A stretch of DNA of 45,073 nt from Bacteroidota bacterium (GTDB lineage: Bacteria; Bacteroidota; Bacteroidia; Bacteroidales; Tenuifilaceae), in assembly GCA_029560875.1 (NCBI GenBank), contig JAKQKB010000110.1:1-45073 (forward strand). Direction: 5' to 3'. The translations under genes and the position numbers were made by a program. Below the pieces are notes generated by a model, which was given only the letters and a program-made list of their open reading frames with translations, was not told the origin of the DNA and ran no database searches. This document shows positions 17,113-26,517 of the stretch, in pieces. Numbering within the stretch: position 1 is the stretch's first letter; each line of letters opens with the position of its first letter.

Positions 17113-17472
17113 AGTTTATTTTATCTTTTATCTTAATATCTAGCCTAATTTGGCCGACAAACGTAAAGTAAAATTACCAAAATGCAGTATCATGGTTGAT
17201 TTCTTTTGCATTTTTTAAAACATAATTTTGATTAGAGTGATTTTTATAGAACTAACAATCAATTTATTGTAGACTAATTATTCGAAGATATGTTTAATGA
17301 CATTTTTTAGTTGATTTTTTGGATTCCTCTCAAAATCAGCATTTATAGGCTAAGTTGAAACGATTGTTCATAGTTATTGAAAAAATGATTGTGGCAGCTG
17401 TGCGCATCTTAGTTAATGTTAGTATTTTTGACACAGCAAAATAATTAAAGAAACCAAGCAACCTTAATCAAT
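17113..17472. other. Divergent intergenic region (SDR / purL)
   Basis: These 360 bases separate the divergent SDR and purL genes. I found no convincing ORF, RNA fold or repeat apart from the candidate purL promoter at 17399-17430. I did not recognise a purine riboswitch. Confidence 0.5.
17399..17430 (+). promoter_or_regulatory. Candidate promoter of purL
   Basis: TATTTTTG at 17423-17430 fully matches TANNTTTG. TGTG at 17399-17402, 20 bases upstream, is an approximate -33. The ATG is 43 bases downstream. Confidence 0.45.
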
Positions 17473-19713
17473 ATGTCGGAGCAAACAGTTACCGTTGAAA
17501 CCGCTAGGGAGTTAGGATTACTCCCCGAAGAATTTGAATTGATAAAGAAGTATATGGGCCGTACGCCTAACTTCACGGAGTTGAGTATTTACTCAGTGAT
17601 GTGGTCGGAGCATGCCTCGTACAAGAATTCAATCAAGTGGTTAAAAACATTACCCCGTAAAGGTTCAGCCATCCTGGCCGAAGCTGGTACCGAAAATGCC
17701 GGTTTAGTAGATATTGGCGATGGAATGGCCTGTGCATTCAAAATAGAATCGCACAATCACCCTTGCGCTGTAGAACCTTACCAAGGTGCTGCAACAGGTG
17801 TTGGCGGTATTAACCGCGATATTTTCACAATGGGTGCGCGTCCAGTTGCTCAGTTAAACTCGTTACGTTTCGGCAATTTAAAACTCGACCGTACTCGCTG
17901 GTTGATTAAGGGAGTTGTTAAGGGTATTGGCGATTACGGCAATGCTTTCGGTATTCCTGTTCTAGGTGGTGAAGTATTCTTCGACGAATCGTACAATATG
18001 AACCCTCTGGTTAATGCAATGTCGGTGGGTTTGGTGAAGAAAGACGGTGTTGTATCAGCAATATCTAAAGGCAAAGGAAACCCTGTTTTTATCGTAGGTT
18101 CATCTACAGGTAAGGATGGAATTCACGGTGCTACTTTTGCCTCGGCCGATATTACAGAAGATTCTGCCGATGATATACCATCAATCCAAGTGGGCGACCC
18201 ATTCCAAGAGAAGATCCTTTTGGAGGCATCGCTAGAGGTTATTAAAACTGGCGCTTTGGTTGGTATGCAGGATATGGGTGCTGCAGGTATTATCTGCTCA
18301 ACCTCTGAAATGTCCGAAAAGGGTGGCCACGGAATGCGTGTTAACCTAGATAAGGTGCCACTACGTCAGAAAAACATCGAGGCTTGGGAAATTCTCCTTT
18401 CCGAATCGCAAGAGCGTATGCTAATGGTGGTTCAAAAAGGTAGAGAGAAGGATGTTGAGGATGTTCTAAAGAAATGGGATATTAACTACGCTATCATTGG
18501 CGAAGTAACCGAGGGCGATTTCCTTGAGTTTTTCTTCCACGGCGAATTGGTTGCAAAGGTTCCTGCATCAACATTGGTTCTTGGTGGTGGTGCTCCAGTT
18601 TACGACCGCGAATACCGCGAGCCTGCTTACTATAAAGAGTACAAAAAGTTCGATATAAATAAAGTTCCAGAACCTCAGGATTTGATTGAGGTTGCAAAGC
18701 ATATTATTTCGCATCCTAACATTGCATCGAAACGCTGGGTTTACGAGCAGTACGACACAATGATTGGAACAGGAAATATGACTACTAACTTCCCTTCCGA
18801 TGCTGGCGTTTTCAACCTAAAGGGTACCAACAAGGCTTTGGTTATGACCGTTGATTGTAACTCACGCTACGTTAAGGCCGACCCAGAGATTGGTGCTATG
18901 ATTGCAGTTTCGGAAGCGGCTCGAAATATTGCCTGCACAGGTGCAAAACCTTTAGCAATTACCAACTGTTTGAACTTTGGTAATCCTTACAACCCAGAGG
19001 TTTACTGGCAGTTTGTTCATGCAATCAAAGGTATGGGTGCTGCCTGCGAAAAATTCGATACTCCTGTAACTGGCGGTAACGTTAGTTTCTACAACCAAGC
19101 ATCTATTGGAGGCAAGGAGGAGGCTGTTTTCCCAACACCTACTATCGGGATGATTGGTTTATTGGAGAACAAAAATCACCATACAACTCTTGCTTTCAAG
19201 GAAAAAGGACATATGATTTACCTGATTGGTAAATCACACAACGATATTGCTTCATCGGAGTACCTTTACAGCTACCACGGTATTAAGCAATCGCCTGCTC
19301 CATACTTCAACTTGGACGAGGAGCATAGAATTCAAACTGCATTGCTTGAACTTATCAGCAAAAATCTTGTTCAATCTGCGCACGATGTTTCCGACGGTGG
19401 TTTATTCATCACGCTTCTTGAGAGCTCAATGCCTCGCAACCTAGGCTTCGACATCACAACCGATGCCGAAATTAGACCCGATGCATTCCTTTTCGGTGAG
19501 GCTCAAGGACGAATTGTTGTTTCCGTTTCCACATCGCGCGAAACACACTTTATTGACTATATGGTTGCCAACAAAATACCATTCACAGCGCTTGGTCACG
19601 TAACAAAATCGGAAATTAGGGTCGATGATGTTTCGTTTGGTTTTATAAGCGATATGAAACAAGTTTACGATACAGCGCTTGAGGCAATGGTTACAGGCCA
19701 GCCAGCCAAGTAA
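17473..19713 (+). CDS. purL: Phosphoribosylformylglycinamidine synthase subunit PurL (small type)
   Basis: The 746-residue protein has the size of the small PurL of the PurLQS system, which uses ATP and ammonia from PurQ to convert FGAR to FGAM in purine synthesis. Visible motifs are MWSEHASYKNS, ESHNHPCAVEPYQGAATGVGGI, the Mg/ATP-binding DMGAAGIICSTSEMSEKGGHGM and, in the second half, SAHDVSDGGLFITLLESS. The two AIRS-like halves are both present. purQ and purS are not in the window. The gene is followed after 6 bases by menG/ubiE, so the two are probably co-transcribed even though the pathways differ. Confidence 0.97.
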   Translation: MSEQTVTVETARELGLLPEEFELIKKYMGRTPNFTELSIYSVMWSEHASYKNSIKWLKTLPRKGSAILAEAGTENAGLVDIGDGMACAFKIESHNHPCAVEPYQGAATGVGGINRDIFTMGARPVAQLNSLRFGNLKLDRTRWLIKGVVKGIGDYGNAFGIPVLGGEVFFDESYNMNPLVNAMSVGLVKKDGVVSAISKGKGNPVFIVGSSTGKDGIHGATFASADITEDSADDIPSIQVGDPFQEKILLEASLEVIKTGALVGMQDMGAAGIICSTSEMSEKGGHGMRVNLDKVPLRQKNIEAWEILLSESQERMLMVVQKGREKDVEDVLKKWDINYAIIGEVTEGDFLEFFFHGELVAKVPASTLVLGGGAPVYDREYREPAYYKEYKKFDINKVPEPQDLIEVAKHIISHPNIASKRWVYEQYDTMIGTGNMTTNFPSDAGVFNLKGTNKALVMTVDCNSRYVKADPEIGAMIAVSEAARNIACTGAKPLAITNCLNFGNPYNPEVYWQFVHAIKGMGAACEKFDTPVTGGNVSFYNQASIGGKEEAVFPTPTIGMIGLLENKNHHTTLAFKEKGHMIYLIGKSHNDIASSEYLYSYHGIKQSPAPYFNLDEEHRIQTALLELISKNLVQSAHDVSDGGLFITLLESSMPRNLGFDITTDAEIRPDAFLFGEAQGRIVVSVSTSRETHFIDYMVANKIPFTALGHVTKSEIRVDDVSFGFISDMKQVYDTALEAMVTGQPAK

Positions 19714-19719
19714 AAATTG

Positions 19720-20427
19720 ATGGAAGAACTAAATAAAAAGAGTGATAACGTTGCGGCAATGTTTAATAGCATTGCCGCAAAGTATGATTTCCTGAACCAT
19801 TTCCTGAGTTTGGGTATCGATAAACTATGGCGATGTCGCTTGGTTAAACAATTAGCCAAAAGCAATCCAAGACAAGTCCTCGATATTGCCACAGGAACTG
19901 GCGATTTGGCCATTCAACTTGCCAAGCACCACAAATCAGTTAACATTACAGGTGTCGATATCTCTGAAAATATGCTAAGTATTGGCAGGGAAAAGATTCT
20001 AAAACGTAAACTTGAAGAAAGGATAAACCTAAAGCAAGCGAACTCATTGAACTTACCTTTTGCTGATGGTGAGTTCGATGCAGCAATGGTGGCATTCGGG
20101 GTACGTAACTTTGAGGATTTATCAAAAGGTATTACTGAAATTCATCGAGTTTTAAAAAATGGTGGAAGCCTTTACGTACTTGAATTCTCGATGCCAAGTA
20201 GATTTCCCATGCGAAATCTTTATAGATTCTACTTCCGAAGGGTGTTACCCTTTGTGGGAGGAATAGTTTCGGGAAGCAAAAGTGCATACACATACCTTCC
20301 TGAGTCAGTATTTGCTTTTCCCGAAAAGGAAAAATTTGTGGAAATCATGGCCAATGCAGGATTCAAAAACTGCAGCTATAAGCGATTGACATTTGGCGTT
20401 GCAAGCATTTACGTTGGGAGTAAGTAG
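19720..20427 (+). CDS. ubiE: Demethylmenaquinone methyltransferase (MenG/UbiE)
   Basis: The 235-residue class I SAM-dependent methyltransferase has the family signatures FNSIAAKYDFLNHFLSLGIDKLWR, SAM-binding DIATGTGDLAIQLA and AMVAFGVRNFEDLSKGITEIHRVLKNGG. It performs the last step of menaquinone synthesis; since Bacteroidota use menaquinone, MenG is the relevant activity. Menaquinone is the likely electron acceptor for the NQR complex encoded 3 kb downstream. I start at ATG 19720; a TTG directly before it would add one residue. The stop is a genuine TAG, which matters for the interrupted gene at 21300. porT follows after 56 bases. Confidence 0.95.
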   Translation: MEELNKKSDNVAAMFNSIAAKYDFLNHFLSLGIDKLWRCRLVKQLAKSNPRQVLDIATGTGDLAIQLAKHHKSVNITGVDISENMLSIGREKILKRKLEERINLKQANSLNLPFADGEFDAAMVAFGVRNFEDLSKGITEIHRVLKNGGSLYVLEFSMPSRFPMRNLYRFYFRRVLPFVGGIVSGSKSAYTYLPESVFAFPEKEKFVEIMANAGFKNCSYKRLTFGVASIYVGSK

Positions 20428-20483
20428 ATTTCAAAACAATAAAACTGAAGCATAAGCGTTACATTTAGATACATTTTGCAGAT

Positions 20484-21224
20484 TTGAAAAGGTTCGTATT
20501 AATAGTATTATTTTCATTCATATCGGGTTCTTTGCTACTGGCTCAGATTAAACGACCAGTTATTCTGAACGACCCAGATTACGACGTGAGTAAACCCCTT
20601 AAGTTTGGCTTCTCGTTGGGTCTGAACATTATGGATTTGGATATTAAGAACAGTAATAAAACAGAGGTGGCCGAAGATGGAACCGAATTTCAGTATTTTA
20701 CCGATGTAACCAATATAACTCCCGGTTTAAATGTAAATGCAATTTGCGACCTACGCTTAACTGAGAATTTACACTTACGTTTCCTTCCTGGCTACTCATT
20801 TGGTCAGCGTAATCTTGACTTTTACAGGATTGAAAACAATAAATCGACTCTCGAAACATCAATGAAATTGGAATCGTCGTTTATTGAATTGCCGCTGAGT
20901 ATCAAATACCTCTCCCAACGTCACAATAACATTAGGCCATACCTAATTTTTGGTGGTAATTACAGAATTGATTTGGCTGCCTATAAACGATTAAAAGTTG
21001 AAAATGGCGTACTGGTTCGACTCCAAAAATCGGACTTTTACTACGAAGTTGGATTTGGAATAGACTTTTTCCTTAACTACTTTAAGTTCTCCACGGAAAT
21101 TAAATGGTCCGCAGGAATTTTCAATGCCATTTCGGATGATTATGCTGAAGGCGCCGAGAATTACAGATATGCTATTGATAAGATGCGTTCACAAATGATT
21201 GTAATATCATTTCATTTTGAGTAA
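20484..21224 (+). CDS. porT: Type IX secretion / gliding protein PorT (SprT)
   Basis: The 246-residue protein has a signal peptide (KRFVLIVLFSFISGSLLLAQ) and an eight-stranded-barrel pattern (KFGFSLGLNIMDLDI, LRFLPGYSFGQRNLDF, FIELPLSIKYLSQRHNNIRPYL, FYYEVGFGIDFFLNYF, MIVISFHFE). It matches PorT, an outer-membrane protein needed for type IX secretion. In Bacteroidota porT commonly follows ubiE, and that order is kept here. The start codon must be TTG: no ATG is available before the signal peptide, and the first in-frame ATG falls in the middle of the first barrel strand. Confidence 0.9.
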   Translation: MKRFVLIVLFSFISGSLLLAQIKRPVILNDPDYDVSKPLKFGFSLGLNIMDLDIKNSNKTEVAEDGTEFQYFTDVTNITPGLNVNAICDLRLTENLHLRFLPGYSFGQRNLDFYRIENNKSTLETSMKLESSFIELPLSIKYLSQRHNNIRPYLIFGGNYRIDLAAYKRLKVENGVLVRLQKSDFYYEVGFGIDFFLNYFKFSTEIKWSAGIFNAISDDYAEGAENYRYAIDKMRSQMIVISFHFE

Positions 21225-21299
21225 ACATATTTAGTTGATTGTTGTTCGTTGATTGTAATTCGAAATAGTTTTTCATTAACTTTTCACTTCTAGTTTAAA

Positions 21300-22859
21300 A
21301 TGCCCACCGATATAATTCTAGAATTATCGCCCGAACGTGCTGCCGATAACCAATCGTTGCAGAAGGCAATTGCTGCCAAACTGGGAATTGCATTCACTGA
21401 TATTGGAAAATTTGTAATTACCCGTAAATCTATTGATGCACGACGTGGTAAGGTGATGGTAAATATTGGCGTTAGGGTATTCAAACCCAACGAGCCAATT
21501 TCGTTGGACGAGCCAAAATTCAACTATCGCGATGTTTCTAAAGCTGAACCAGTGGTTGTGGTGGGAGCTGGTCCTGCAGGGCTTTTTGCAGCATTAAGGT
21601 TGATTGAATTGGGCTTTAAGCCCATAGTTATTGAACGCGGCAAACCCGTAAGTGACCGCTAGCGCGATATTGCATTACTCAGCCGTGAGCATAAACTAAA
21701 CCCCGATTCAAACTACGCTTTTGGCGAAGGTGGCGCAGGTACCTTTTCCGACGGGAAACTTTACACCCGCTCCAAAAAACGTGGCGATTACAAACGAATT
21801 CTTCACGCACTTTGTAATCACGGAGCCGAACCAGAAATTCTGTACGAGGCACACCCCCATATTGGAACCAATAAACTTCCCGGAATCATTGTAAACATCC
21901 GGGAGAACATAATCAATCACGGTGGCGAATTTCTATTCAACGCTAGGGTTTCTGAAATTACCACCGATGGCGATAAAGTTTCAGGTATAAAACTAAGCGA
22001 TGGGCAAAAAATTCCAACTAAAGCAGTAATACTTGCCACAGGTCATTCTGCCCGCGATATTTATGAGATGTTGCTTCGTCAGGGAATTAAAATTGAAGCA
22101 AAGTCATTTGCCATGGGGGTTAGAGTGGAACATCCTCAATCGTTAATTGACTCCATTCAGTACCACGGAATTTCACGTAACGAGTATTTACCAGCCGCAT
22201 CATACTCATTAGTCCATCAAGTGGAAGGTCGTGGAGTTTACTCATTCTGTATGTGTCCAGGAGGTTTTATTGTTCCTGCGGCAACTGGTGTTGATGAGGT
22301 TGTAGTGAATGGAATGTCACCATCGTTAAGGAACTCTAAATGGGCAAACTCTGGAATTGTGGTGGAAATTAGACTTGAGGATTTGGGCGATTACTCAAAG
22401 TTCGGCGAATTGGCGGGATTGGAATTTCAGCATCAGTTGGAAATGCTTGCGCACAAACACGGTGGTTATGGAGTTCAGGCACCTGCCCAACGCTTGGTCG
22501 ATTTCGTTGAAGGTCGCTTCTCATCAAACCTTCCTGCTTGCTCGTATCACCCTGGATTAAATTCATCAGAGATGAATTTGTGGTTACCTCAGCATGTTGG
22601 CACACGTTTACAGGAAGGATTCAAAGCCTTTGGGAAAAAAATGCGTGGTTACCTAACCAACGAAGCCGTTATACTTGGTGTAGAATCGCGCACATCGTCA
22701 CCAGTTCGTATTCCTCGCGACCCAGAAACATTGCAACATGTAACCCTTTCGGGTTTATTCCCTTCGGGCGAGGGTGCTGGCTATGCAGGTGGCATCGTAT
22801 CATCTGCATTAGATGGGGATAAATGCGCCGATGCGGTTGCAAAATATCTAGCGGTGTAA
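21300..22859 (+). pseudogene. FAD-dependent dehydrogenase interrupted by an in-frame TAG
   Basis: Read through, this is one frame of 519 residues with a single TAG at 21660-21662. The first part (120 residues) has an N-terminal THUMP/ACT-like segment and the FAD Rossmann motif VVVVGAGPAGLFAALRLIELG. After the TAG the frame continues at once as RDIALLSREHKLNPDSNY then FGEGGAGTFSDGKLYTRSKK, and runs to SGEGAGYAGGIVSSALDG. It matches the full-length family of FAD-dependent dehydrogenases (BaiN/YhiN-unrelated, 'NAD(P)/FAD-dependent oxidoreductase' group). The stop falls within the conserved ERGKPVSDR-x-RDIA stretch. No other stop or frameshift is present, so the change is recent, or is a sequencing error. 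An ATG restart at 22068 would give a 263-residue fragment lacking the FAD fingerprint. Confidence 0.85.
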
Positions 22860-22884
22860 TTAATCCATTTTATTAGAATATTCT

Positions 22885-22917
22885 ACCCCCTCAAGGCTTT
22901 AGAACCCTTGAGGGGGT
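22885..22917 (+). terminator. Terminator after the FAD oxidoreductase gene
   Basis: CCCCCTCAAGG (22886-22896) pairs with CCTTGAGGGGG (22906-22916) plus a closing A-T pair. The loop is 9 bases and is followed by TGTTGTTGTTTC. The T tract is imperfect but the stem is strong. Confidence 0.75.
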
Positions 22918-22973
22918 GTTGTTGTTTCAATTCTTTAGGAGCAATTCCTTATACAGGATTTTAAACATAACCC

Positions 22974-23015
22974 CCATAAAAAAAGGAAGCGGATACTGTA
23001 ACCAGCAGTATCCGC
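22974..23015 (-). terminator. Rho-independent terminator of nqr operon / sRNA
   Basis: A 10-bp perfect G/C-containing stem with 7-base loop TAACCAG (plus-strand reading) is followed on the minus strand by CTTCCTTTTTTT. On the plus strand no T tract follows, so it acts on minus transcripts. Confidence 0.85.
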
Positions 23016-23097
23016 ATTTGTTAACCCTTAACCTAAAACCAAACCTAAACCTAACTCTAAAACTAAAAGTCTATGAGAAAACTCTTTCGTTTTAAAT
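22974..23097 (-). ncRNA. Candidate small RNA or processed nqr 3' UTR
   Basis: On the minus strand a full -7 box (TATCTTTG, 23104-23111) is followed by about 120 non-coding bases. They contain a small AAAAC/GTTTT hairpin, a G/U-rich run with repeated TTAGG/TTTAGG units (~23022-23068), and a strong terminator. That hairpin pairs GCGGATACTG with CAGTATCCGC (22989-22998 and 23006-23015), and the minus strand continues CTTCCTTTTTTT. A promoter, unstructured middle and terminal hairpin form the layout of an independent sRNA. The terminator would also end the nqr operon. The -33 element is poor, so a 3' UTR product remains possible. Confidence 0.5.
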
Positions 23098-23103
23098 ACA
23101 CTG

Positions 23104-23111
23104 CAAAGATA
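23104..23111 (-). promoter_or_regulatory. -7 box (TATCTTTG) of the candidate sRNA
   Basis: It fully matches TANNTTTG and is continued by CAG as often seen at Bacteroidota starts. It is 61 bases past the nqrF stop. No convincing TTTG lies 18-21 bases upstream. Confidence 0.45.
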
Positions 23112-23172
23112 AAACCCATTTCAGCTAACGCAGGTTAAAGGGCTGTTAATAAAAGTTAATCTTTTCGTGTTG

Positions 23173-24435
23173 TTATCCCCCAAAATCGTCGAATGCAATC
23201 ATTTCATTAGGAACACCTAAATCATACAGCATTTTAAAAACTGCGTCGTTCATTGCAGGCGGACCGCAAAGGTAATACTCAATATCCTCAGGAGCGTCAT
23301 GCTTCGATAAGTAATTATCATAAATAACCTGATGTATAAAACCAACATAACCATCCCAGTTATCCTCTGGTTTTGGCTCTGAGAGGGCAATGTTGAACTT
23401 GAAGTTAGGAAACTCACTCTCAATTTTCCGGAAATTTTCCTCGTAGAAAATCTCACGTTTCGAACGAGCACCATACCAGAATGTTGCTTTACGCTTTGTT
23501 TTGTTGGTGTTAAACTCGTGGAAGATATGCGAACGCATAGGAGCCATACCTGCACCACCACCAATAAACATCATTTCGTTCTGGGTATCCTTAATAAAGA
23601 ATTCGCCGTAAGGACCAGATATTGTTACCTTATCGCCTGGTTTGCGGGAGAAAATAAAACTGGAGCATATCCCTGGGTTAACATTCATAAATGCACCCTT
23701 TTCCCTATCCCAAGGAGGTGTAGCAATACGAATGTTAAGCATGATTATATCGTTCTCCGAGGGATGATTTGCCATAGAGTATGCGCGGTAGGTTTCCTCT
23801 GGGTTCTTCATCTTCAAATCCCACATCTTGTACTTATCCCACTCATCACGGTACTCTTCTTCAACAAATATATCCTTACCAAAGTCAACCTCAAGCTTAG
23901 GTACATCAATTTGAATATATCCACCCGATTTAAAGTGTAACTTTTCGCCTTCGGGCAACTTCACCTTGAATTCCTTAATGAAAGTAGCCATATTGTGGTT
24001 GGAAACCACCTCGCACTCCCACTTCTTAATACCCATAACCTCCTCGGGAACCTCAATCTTTAAATCTTCCCGAACTTTAACTTGACATCCTAAGCGCCAG
24101 TTATTGTTCTGCTGCTTACGGGTAAAAAAGTTAACCTCGGTTGGAAGAATAGATCCGCCACCCTCAACAACGCGGCACTTACACATACCACAGGTACCAC
24201 CACCACCGCAAGCAGAGGGCAAAAATATGCCACTATTACTTAAAGTTGATAGAATTGTACCGCCCGGTTCAACATCAAGAACTTTCTCGCCTTCGTTAAT
24301 GCTTAGTTTAACACTACCCGATGGGGTTAATTTGGTTTTTGCATAGAGAAGTATTCCCACCAATAAAAGCGTAACAAGTAGAAATACCACAATTGCACCA
24401 ATTAAAATAAAACTGCTACTTGAAAGTAATATCAT
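23173..24435 (-). CDS. nqrF: Na+-translocating NADH:quinone reductase subunit F
   Basis: This 420-residue subunit takes electrons from NADH. It has one N-terminal membrane helix (residues 9-31) and a 2Fe-2S ferredoxin domain with C76, C82, C85 and C117. The FAD domain has [11 protein letters not shown], and the NADH domain has [25 protein letters not shown] and [12 protein letters not shown]. The C-terminal aromatic FDDFGG is typical of NqrF. Length and order match the family. It is the last gene of the nqrABCDEF operon, 20 bases after nqrE, with a terminator about 160 bases downstream. Confidence 0.97.
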   Translation of the reverse strand: MILLSSSSFILIGAIVVFLLVTLLLVGILLYAKTKLTPSGSVKLSINEGEKVLDVEPGGTILSTLSNSGIFLPSACGGGGTCGMCKCRVVEGGGSILPTEVNFFTRKQQNNNWRLGCQVKVREDLKIEVPEEVMGIKKWECEVVSNHNMATFIKEFKVKLPEGEKLHFKSGGYIQIDVPKLEVDFGKDIFVEEEYRDEWDKYKMWDLKMKNPEETYRAYSMANHPSENDIIMLNIRIATPPWDREKGAFMNVNPGICSSFIFSRKPGDKVTISGPYGEFFIKDTQNEMMFIGGGAGMAPMRSHIFHEFNTNKTKRKATFWYGARSKREIFYEENFRKIESEFPNFKFNIALSEPKPEDNWDGYVGFIHQVIYDNYLSKHDAPEDIEYYLCGPPAMNDAVFKMLYDLGVPNEMIAFDDFGG

Positions 24436-24455
24436 AGCTTTAGATTTTTTTCAGT

Positions 24456-25073
24456 TTACAATTTAATCCCCATAAATGTCATAAATGCAATTCCCATTAA
24501 ACCAGTGAGAATAAACGCAATACCCAGACCTCTTAAGGGCTTAGGAATATTTGAGTATTTCAACTTTTCGCGAATTGCGGCAATACCAACAATTGCAAGA
24601 AACCAACCCACACCAGAGCCAAACCCAAAAACAGTAGCCTCGGTAACAGTTTCATACTCACGCTCCATCATAAATAACGATCCACCAAGAATTGCACAGT
24701 TTACAGCAATAAGTGGAAGGAAAATACCTAAAGCATTGTAGAGTGAAGGGGAGTATTTCTCAACAACCATTTCAACTAGCTGAACAATTGATGCTATAAC
24801 AGCAATGAACATTATAAAAGATAGGAAACTCAAATCCAACGTAGCAAAACTCTCATCGAGCCAAGTTAATGCACCGGGAAGCAATAGATACTTGTTAAGC
24901 AAATAGTTAACTGGAACAGTAACAATCATCACAAATATTACTGCCACGCCAAGCCCTGTAGATGTTTTAACAGTTTTAGATACTGCCAAATATGAACACA
25001 TACCTAGGAAGTATGCAAAAATCATATTATCAATAAAGACTGAGCGAATAAATATATTAATCAAATTTTCCAT
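24456..25073 (-). CDS. nqrE: Na+-translocating NADH:quinone reductase subunit E
   Basis: The 205-residue integral membrane protein has six hydrophobic segments ([60 protein letters not shown] and others) and the conserved [18 protein letters not shown]. With NqrD it forms inverted-topology halves holding a 2Fe-2S centre through the conserved Cys residues (C26 and C120 here by position). It belongs to the sodium-pumping core. It lies between nqrD (15 bases upstream) and nqrF. Confidence 0.96.
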   Translation of the reverse strand: MENLINIFIRSVFIDNMIFAYFLGMCSYLAVSKTVKTSTGLGVAVIFVMIVTVPVNYLLNKYLLLPGALTWLDESFATLDLSFLSFIMFIAVIASIVQLVEMVVEKYSPSLYNALGIFLPLIAVNCAILGGSLFMMEREYETVTEATVFGFGSGVGWFLAIVGIAAIREKLKYSNIPKPLRGLGIAFILTGLMGIAFMTFMGIKL

Positions 25074-25088
25074 GGTCAGTATATTTTA

Positions 25089-25748
25089 TTATTCCTCAAT
25101 GAGTTGCTTGTTTCTACTACGCTGTATCCATATAATTACACCTACAAGGATCAGTGCCATAGGAGGTAAAATCATCATACCATTATTCTCGTAGAATCCA
25201 CCATTAACAATATAGTACGATTCAGGTATAACCCTGTAACCCCAAATTGTGCCAGAGCCAAGTAATTCGCGGAAAAACGATATAACAATTAGAATAACAC
25301 CGTATCCTAATCCGTTTCCAATACCATCCACAAACGAAGGCCACGGTTTATTACCAAGGGCAAAAGCCTCCAAGCGTCCCATAAGAATACAGTTTGTAAT
25401 AATCAACCCCACAAATACCGACAACTGCTTACTAACATCGTAAACGTAGGCTTTCAGGATTTCGTCAACAAGAATAACCAATGCTGCAATAACCACCAAT
25501 TGAACAATAATTCTTATACGATTTGGAATTGTATTGCGTAGCAACGATATAATCAGGTTTGAAAAAGCAGTAACAATCATAACGGAAACAGCCATAACAA
25601 ATGCTGGTTTCATTTTTACTGTTACAGCAAGCGCCGAACAAATACCCAAAACCAAGACAGTAATTGGGTTTTTCGAGTTTATTGGCTCAGTAAGTAACTT
25701 TAAGTTCTTGGCCGAGAACCATGGATCATTCACTTTAATCTCACTCAT
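25089..25748 (-). CDS. nqrD: Na+-translocating NADH:quinone reductase subunit D
   Basis: The 219-residue membrane protein has six hydrophobic segments. It includes the paired cysteine regions [16 protein letters not shown] and [19 protein letters not shown], which align in layout with those of NqrE and ligate the shared iron-sulfur centre. It also has [12 protein letters not shown]. Five bases separate it from nqrC upstream and 15 from nqrE downstream, so translation is probably coupled. Its length is near the usual 210. Confidence 0.96.
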   Translation of the reverse strand: MSEIKVNDPWFSAKNLKLLTEPINSKNPITVLVLGICSALAVTVKMKPAFVMAVSVMIVTAFSNLIISLLRNTIPNRIRIIVQLVVIAALVILVDEILKAYVYDVSKQLSVFVGLIITNCILMGRLEAFALGNKPWPSFVDGIGNGLGYGVILIVISFFRELLGSGTIWGYRVIPESYYIVNGGFYENNGMMILPPMALILVGVIIWIQRSRNKQLIEE

Positions 25749-25753
25749 GGTCT

Positions 25754-26506
25754 TTATTTCTTTTGATTGTTAAAGTATGTTTCATATCCGCTTAGGCAAT
25801 CTTTGATCATTGCCTCAAGCCCTTTACTGGTAATTGTACCACCAGAAATTGCGTCAACAGCGTGGGGGTCAGATTTATCTGCACCACCCTTAACCACAAG
25901 TACAGAGACAAACTTATTATTGACATCAAAAATTGATTTTCCAACAAACTGTTTCTGAAACTCAGGTGTGTTAATTTCCGCACCAAGACCTGGAGTTTCT
26001 CCCTGATGAGCAAAGGTTGCTCCATAAATGGTGTTGTAATCATCGTTCAGAGAGATATAGCCCCATATTGGCCCCCAAAGTCCTCGTCCTCGAAGTGGTA
26101 TAATAAACTTTATACTTTGATCATCCAACGTGGCCTTATAAATTGGAAAATTTCTCTGCTCTAGAGGCTTTGATTGTTCTGCCTTTAAATCTATAGAAAA
26201 GGCATCAACTCCTTCTACCTTTTCGCCTTTGGAGTTAACCACAAACATCTCGGCGATGTACTTATTGAATGCATCCTCAACAAACTTATGCTTATTGGCT
26301 GCTGTTTCAACACCATCGGCCTTACCAAGCGATTTTAGAATATCAATTTTTTTCTCCGTTTCCTTATTCTTTTGCTGCGCAGGCTTAAGCGATGTAGCAG
26401 CAATGGCAAGGAGCGCAGCAACCAGAATTACCATACCCGATGCATACAGGAAGGTGTAAAGGTTGCTATTCCTATCCATTTTCTTGAAATTATCTAGTAT
26501 TCCCAT
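25754..26506 (-). CDS. nqrC: Na+-translocating NADH:quinone reductase subunit C
   Basis: The 250-residue subunit has one N-terminal membrane helix ([23 protein letters not shown]) and a periplasmic FMN-binding domain. FMN would be attached through a phosphoester to Thr in [11 protein letters not shown]; most NqrC have SGAT, so the Ala is Gly here. [15 protein letters not shown] and [13 protein letters not shown] are family signatures. I start at ATG 26506; a TTG two codons upstream is the only longer option. An ApbE flavin transferase is needed but is not in the window. Confidence 0.95.
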   Translation of the reverse strand: MGILDNFKKMDRNSNLYTFLYASGMVILVAALLAIAATSLKPAQQKNKETEKKIDILKSLGKADGVETAANKHKFVEDAFNKYIAEMFVVNSKGEKVEGVDAFSIDLKAEQSKPLEQRNFPIYKATLDDQSIKFIIPLRGRGLWGPIWGYISLNDDYNTIYGATFAHQGETPGLGAEINTPEFQKQFVGKSIFDVNNKFVSVLVVKGGADKSDPHAVDAISGGTITSKGLEAMIKDCLSGYETYFNNQKK

Positions 26507-26517
26507 AATCAATATCT

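Larger units (their letters stand above)
22860..23172. other. Intergenic region with two hairpins and a candidate sRNA
   Basis: These 313 bases lie between the convergent FAD oxidoreductase and nqrF genes. They hold the terminator at 22885-22917 and the candidate minus-strand small RNA with its own -7 box and terminator (22974-23111). On the plus strand a 21-codon ORF (23073-23138) overlaps the candidate; see the rejected list. Confidence 0.6.

Noticed and set aside
17113..17472. Purine riboswitch in front of purL
   Set aside because: No three-way junction or conserved purine aptamer bases could be found.
21225..21299. Direct repeat GTTGATTGT twice upstream of the FAD oxidoreductase gene
   Set aside because: Two short copies in A/T-rich sequence without palindromic or promoter context; likely chance.
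21660..21662. Programmed amber recoding (for example pyrrolysine) of the FAD oxidoreductase
   Set aside because: ubiE ends in TAG in the same neighbourhood, no recoding element was seen, and the family has no known amino acid of this type here. A mutation or base-call error is simpler.
23073..23138. A 21-codon plus-strand ORF (MRKLFRFKYTAKIKPISANAG) with an A/C-rich leader resembling Bacteroidota 5' UTRs
   Set aside because: No plus-strand promoter was found, the frame overlaps the minus-strand -7 box of the candidate sRNA, and the upstream hairpin has its T tract on the minus strand. A leader peptide cannot be excluded but is less supported.
23518..23940. A 140-codon plus-strand open frame
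   Set aside because: It lies wholly antisense to nqrF, which has all expected motifs; the composition is that of a shadow frame.
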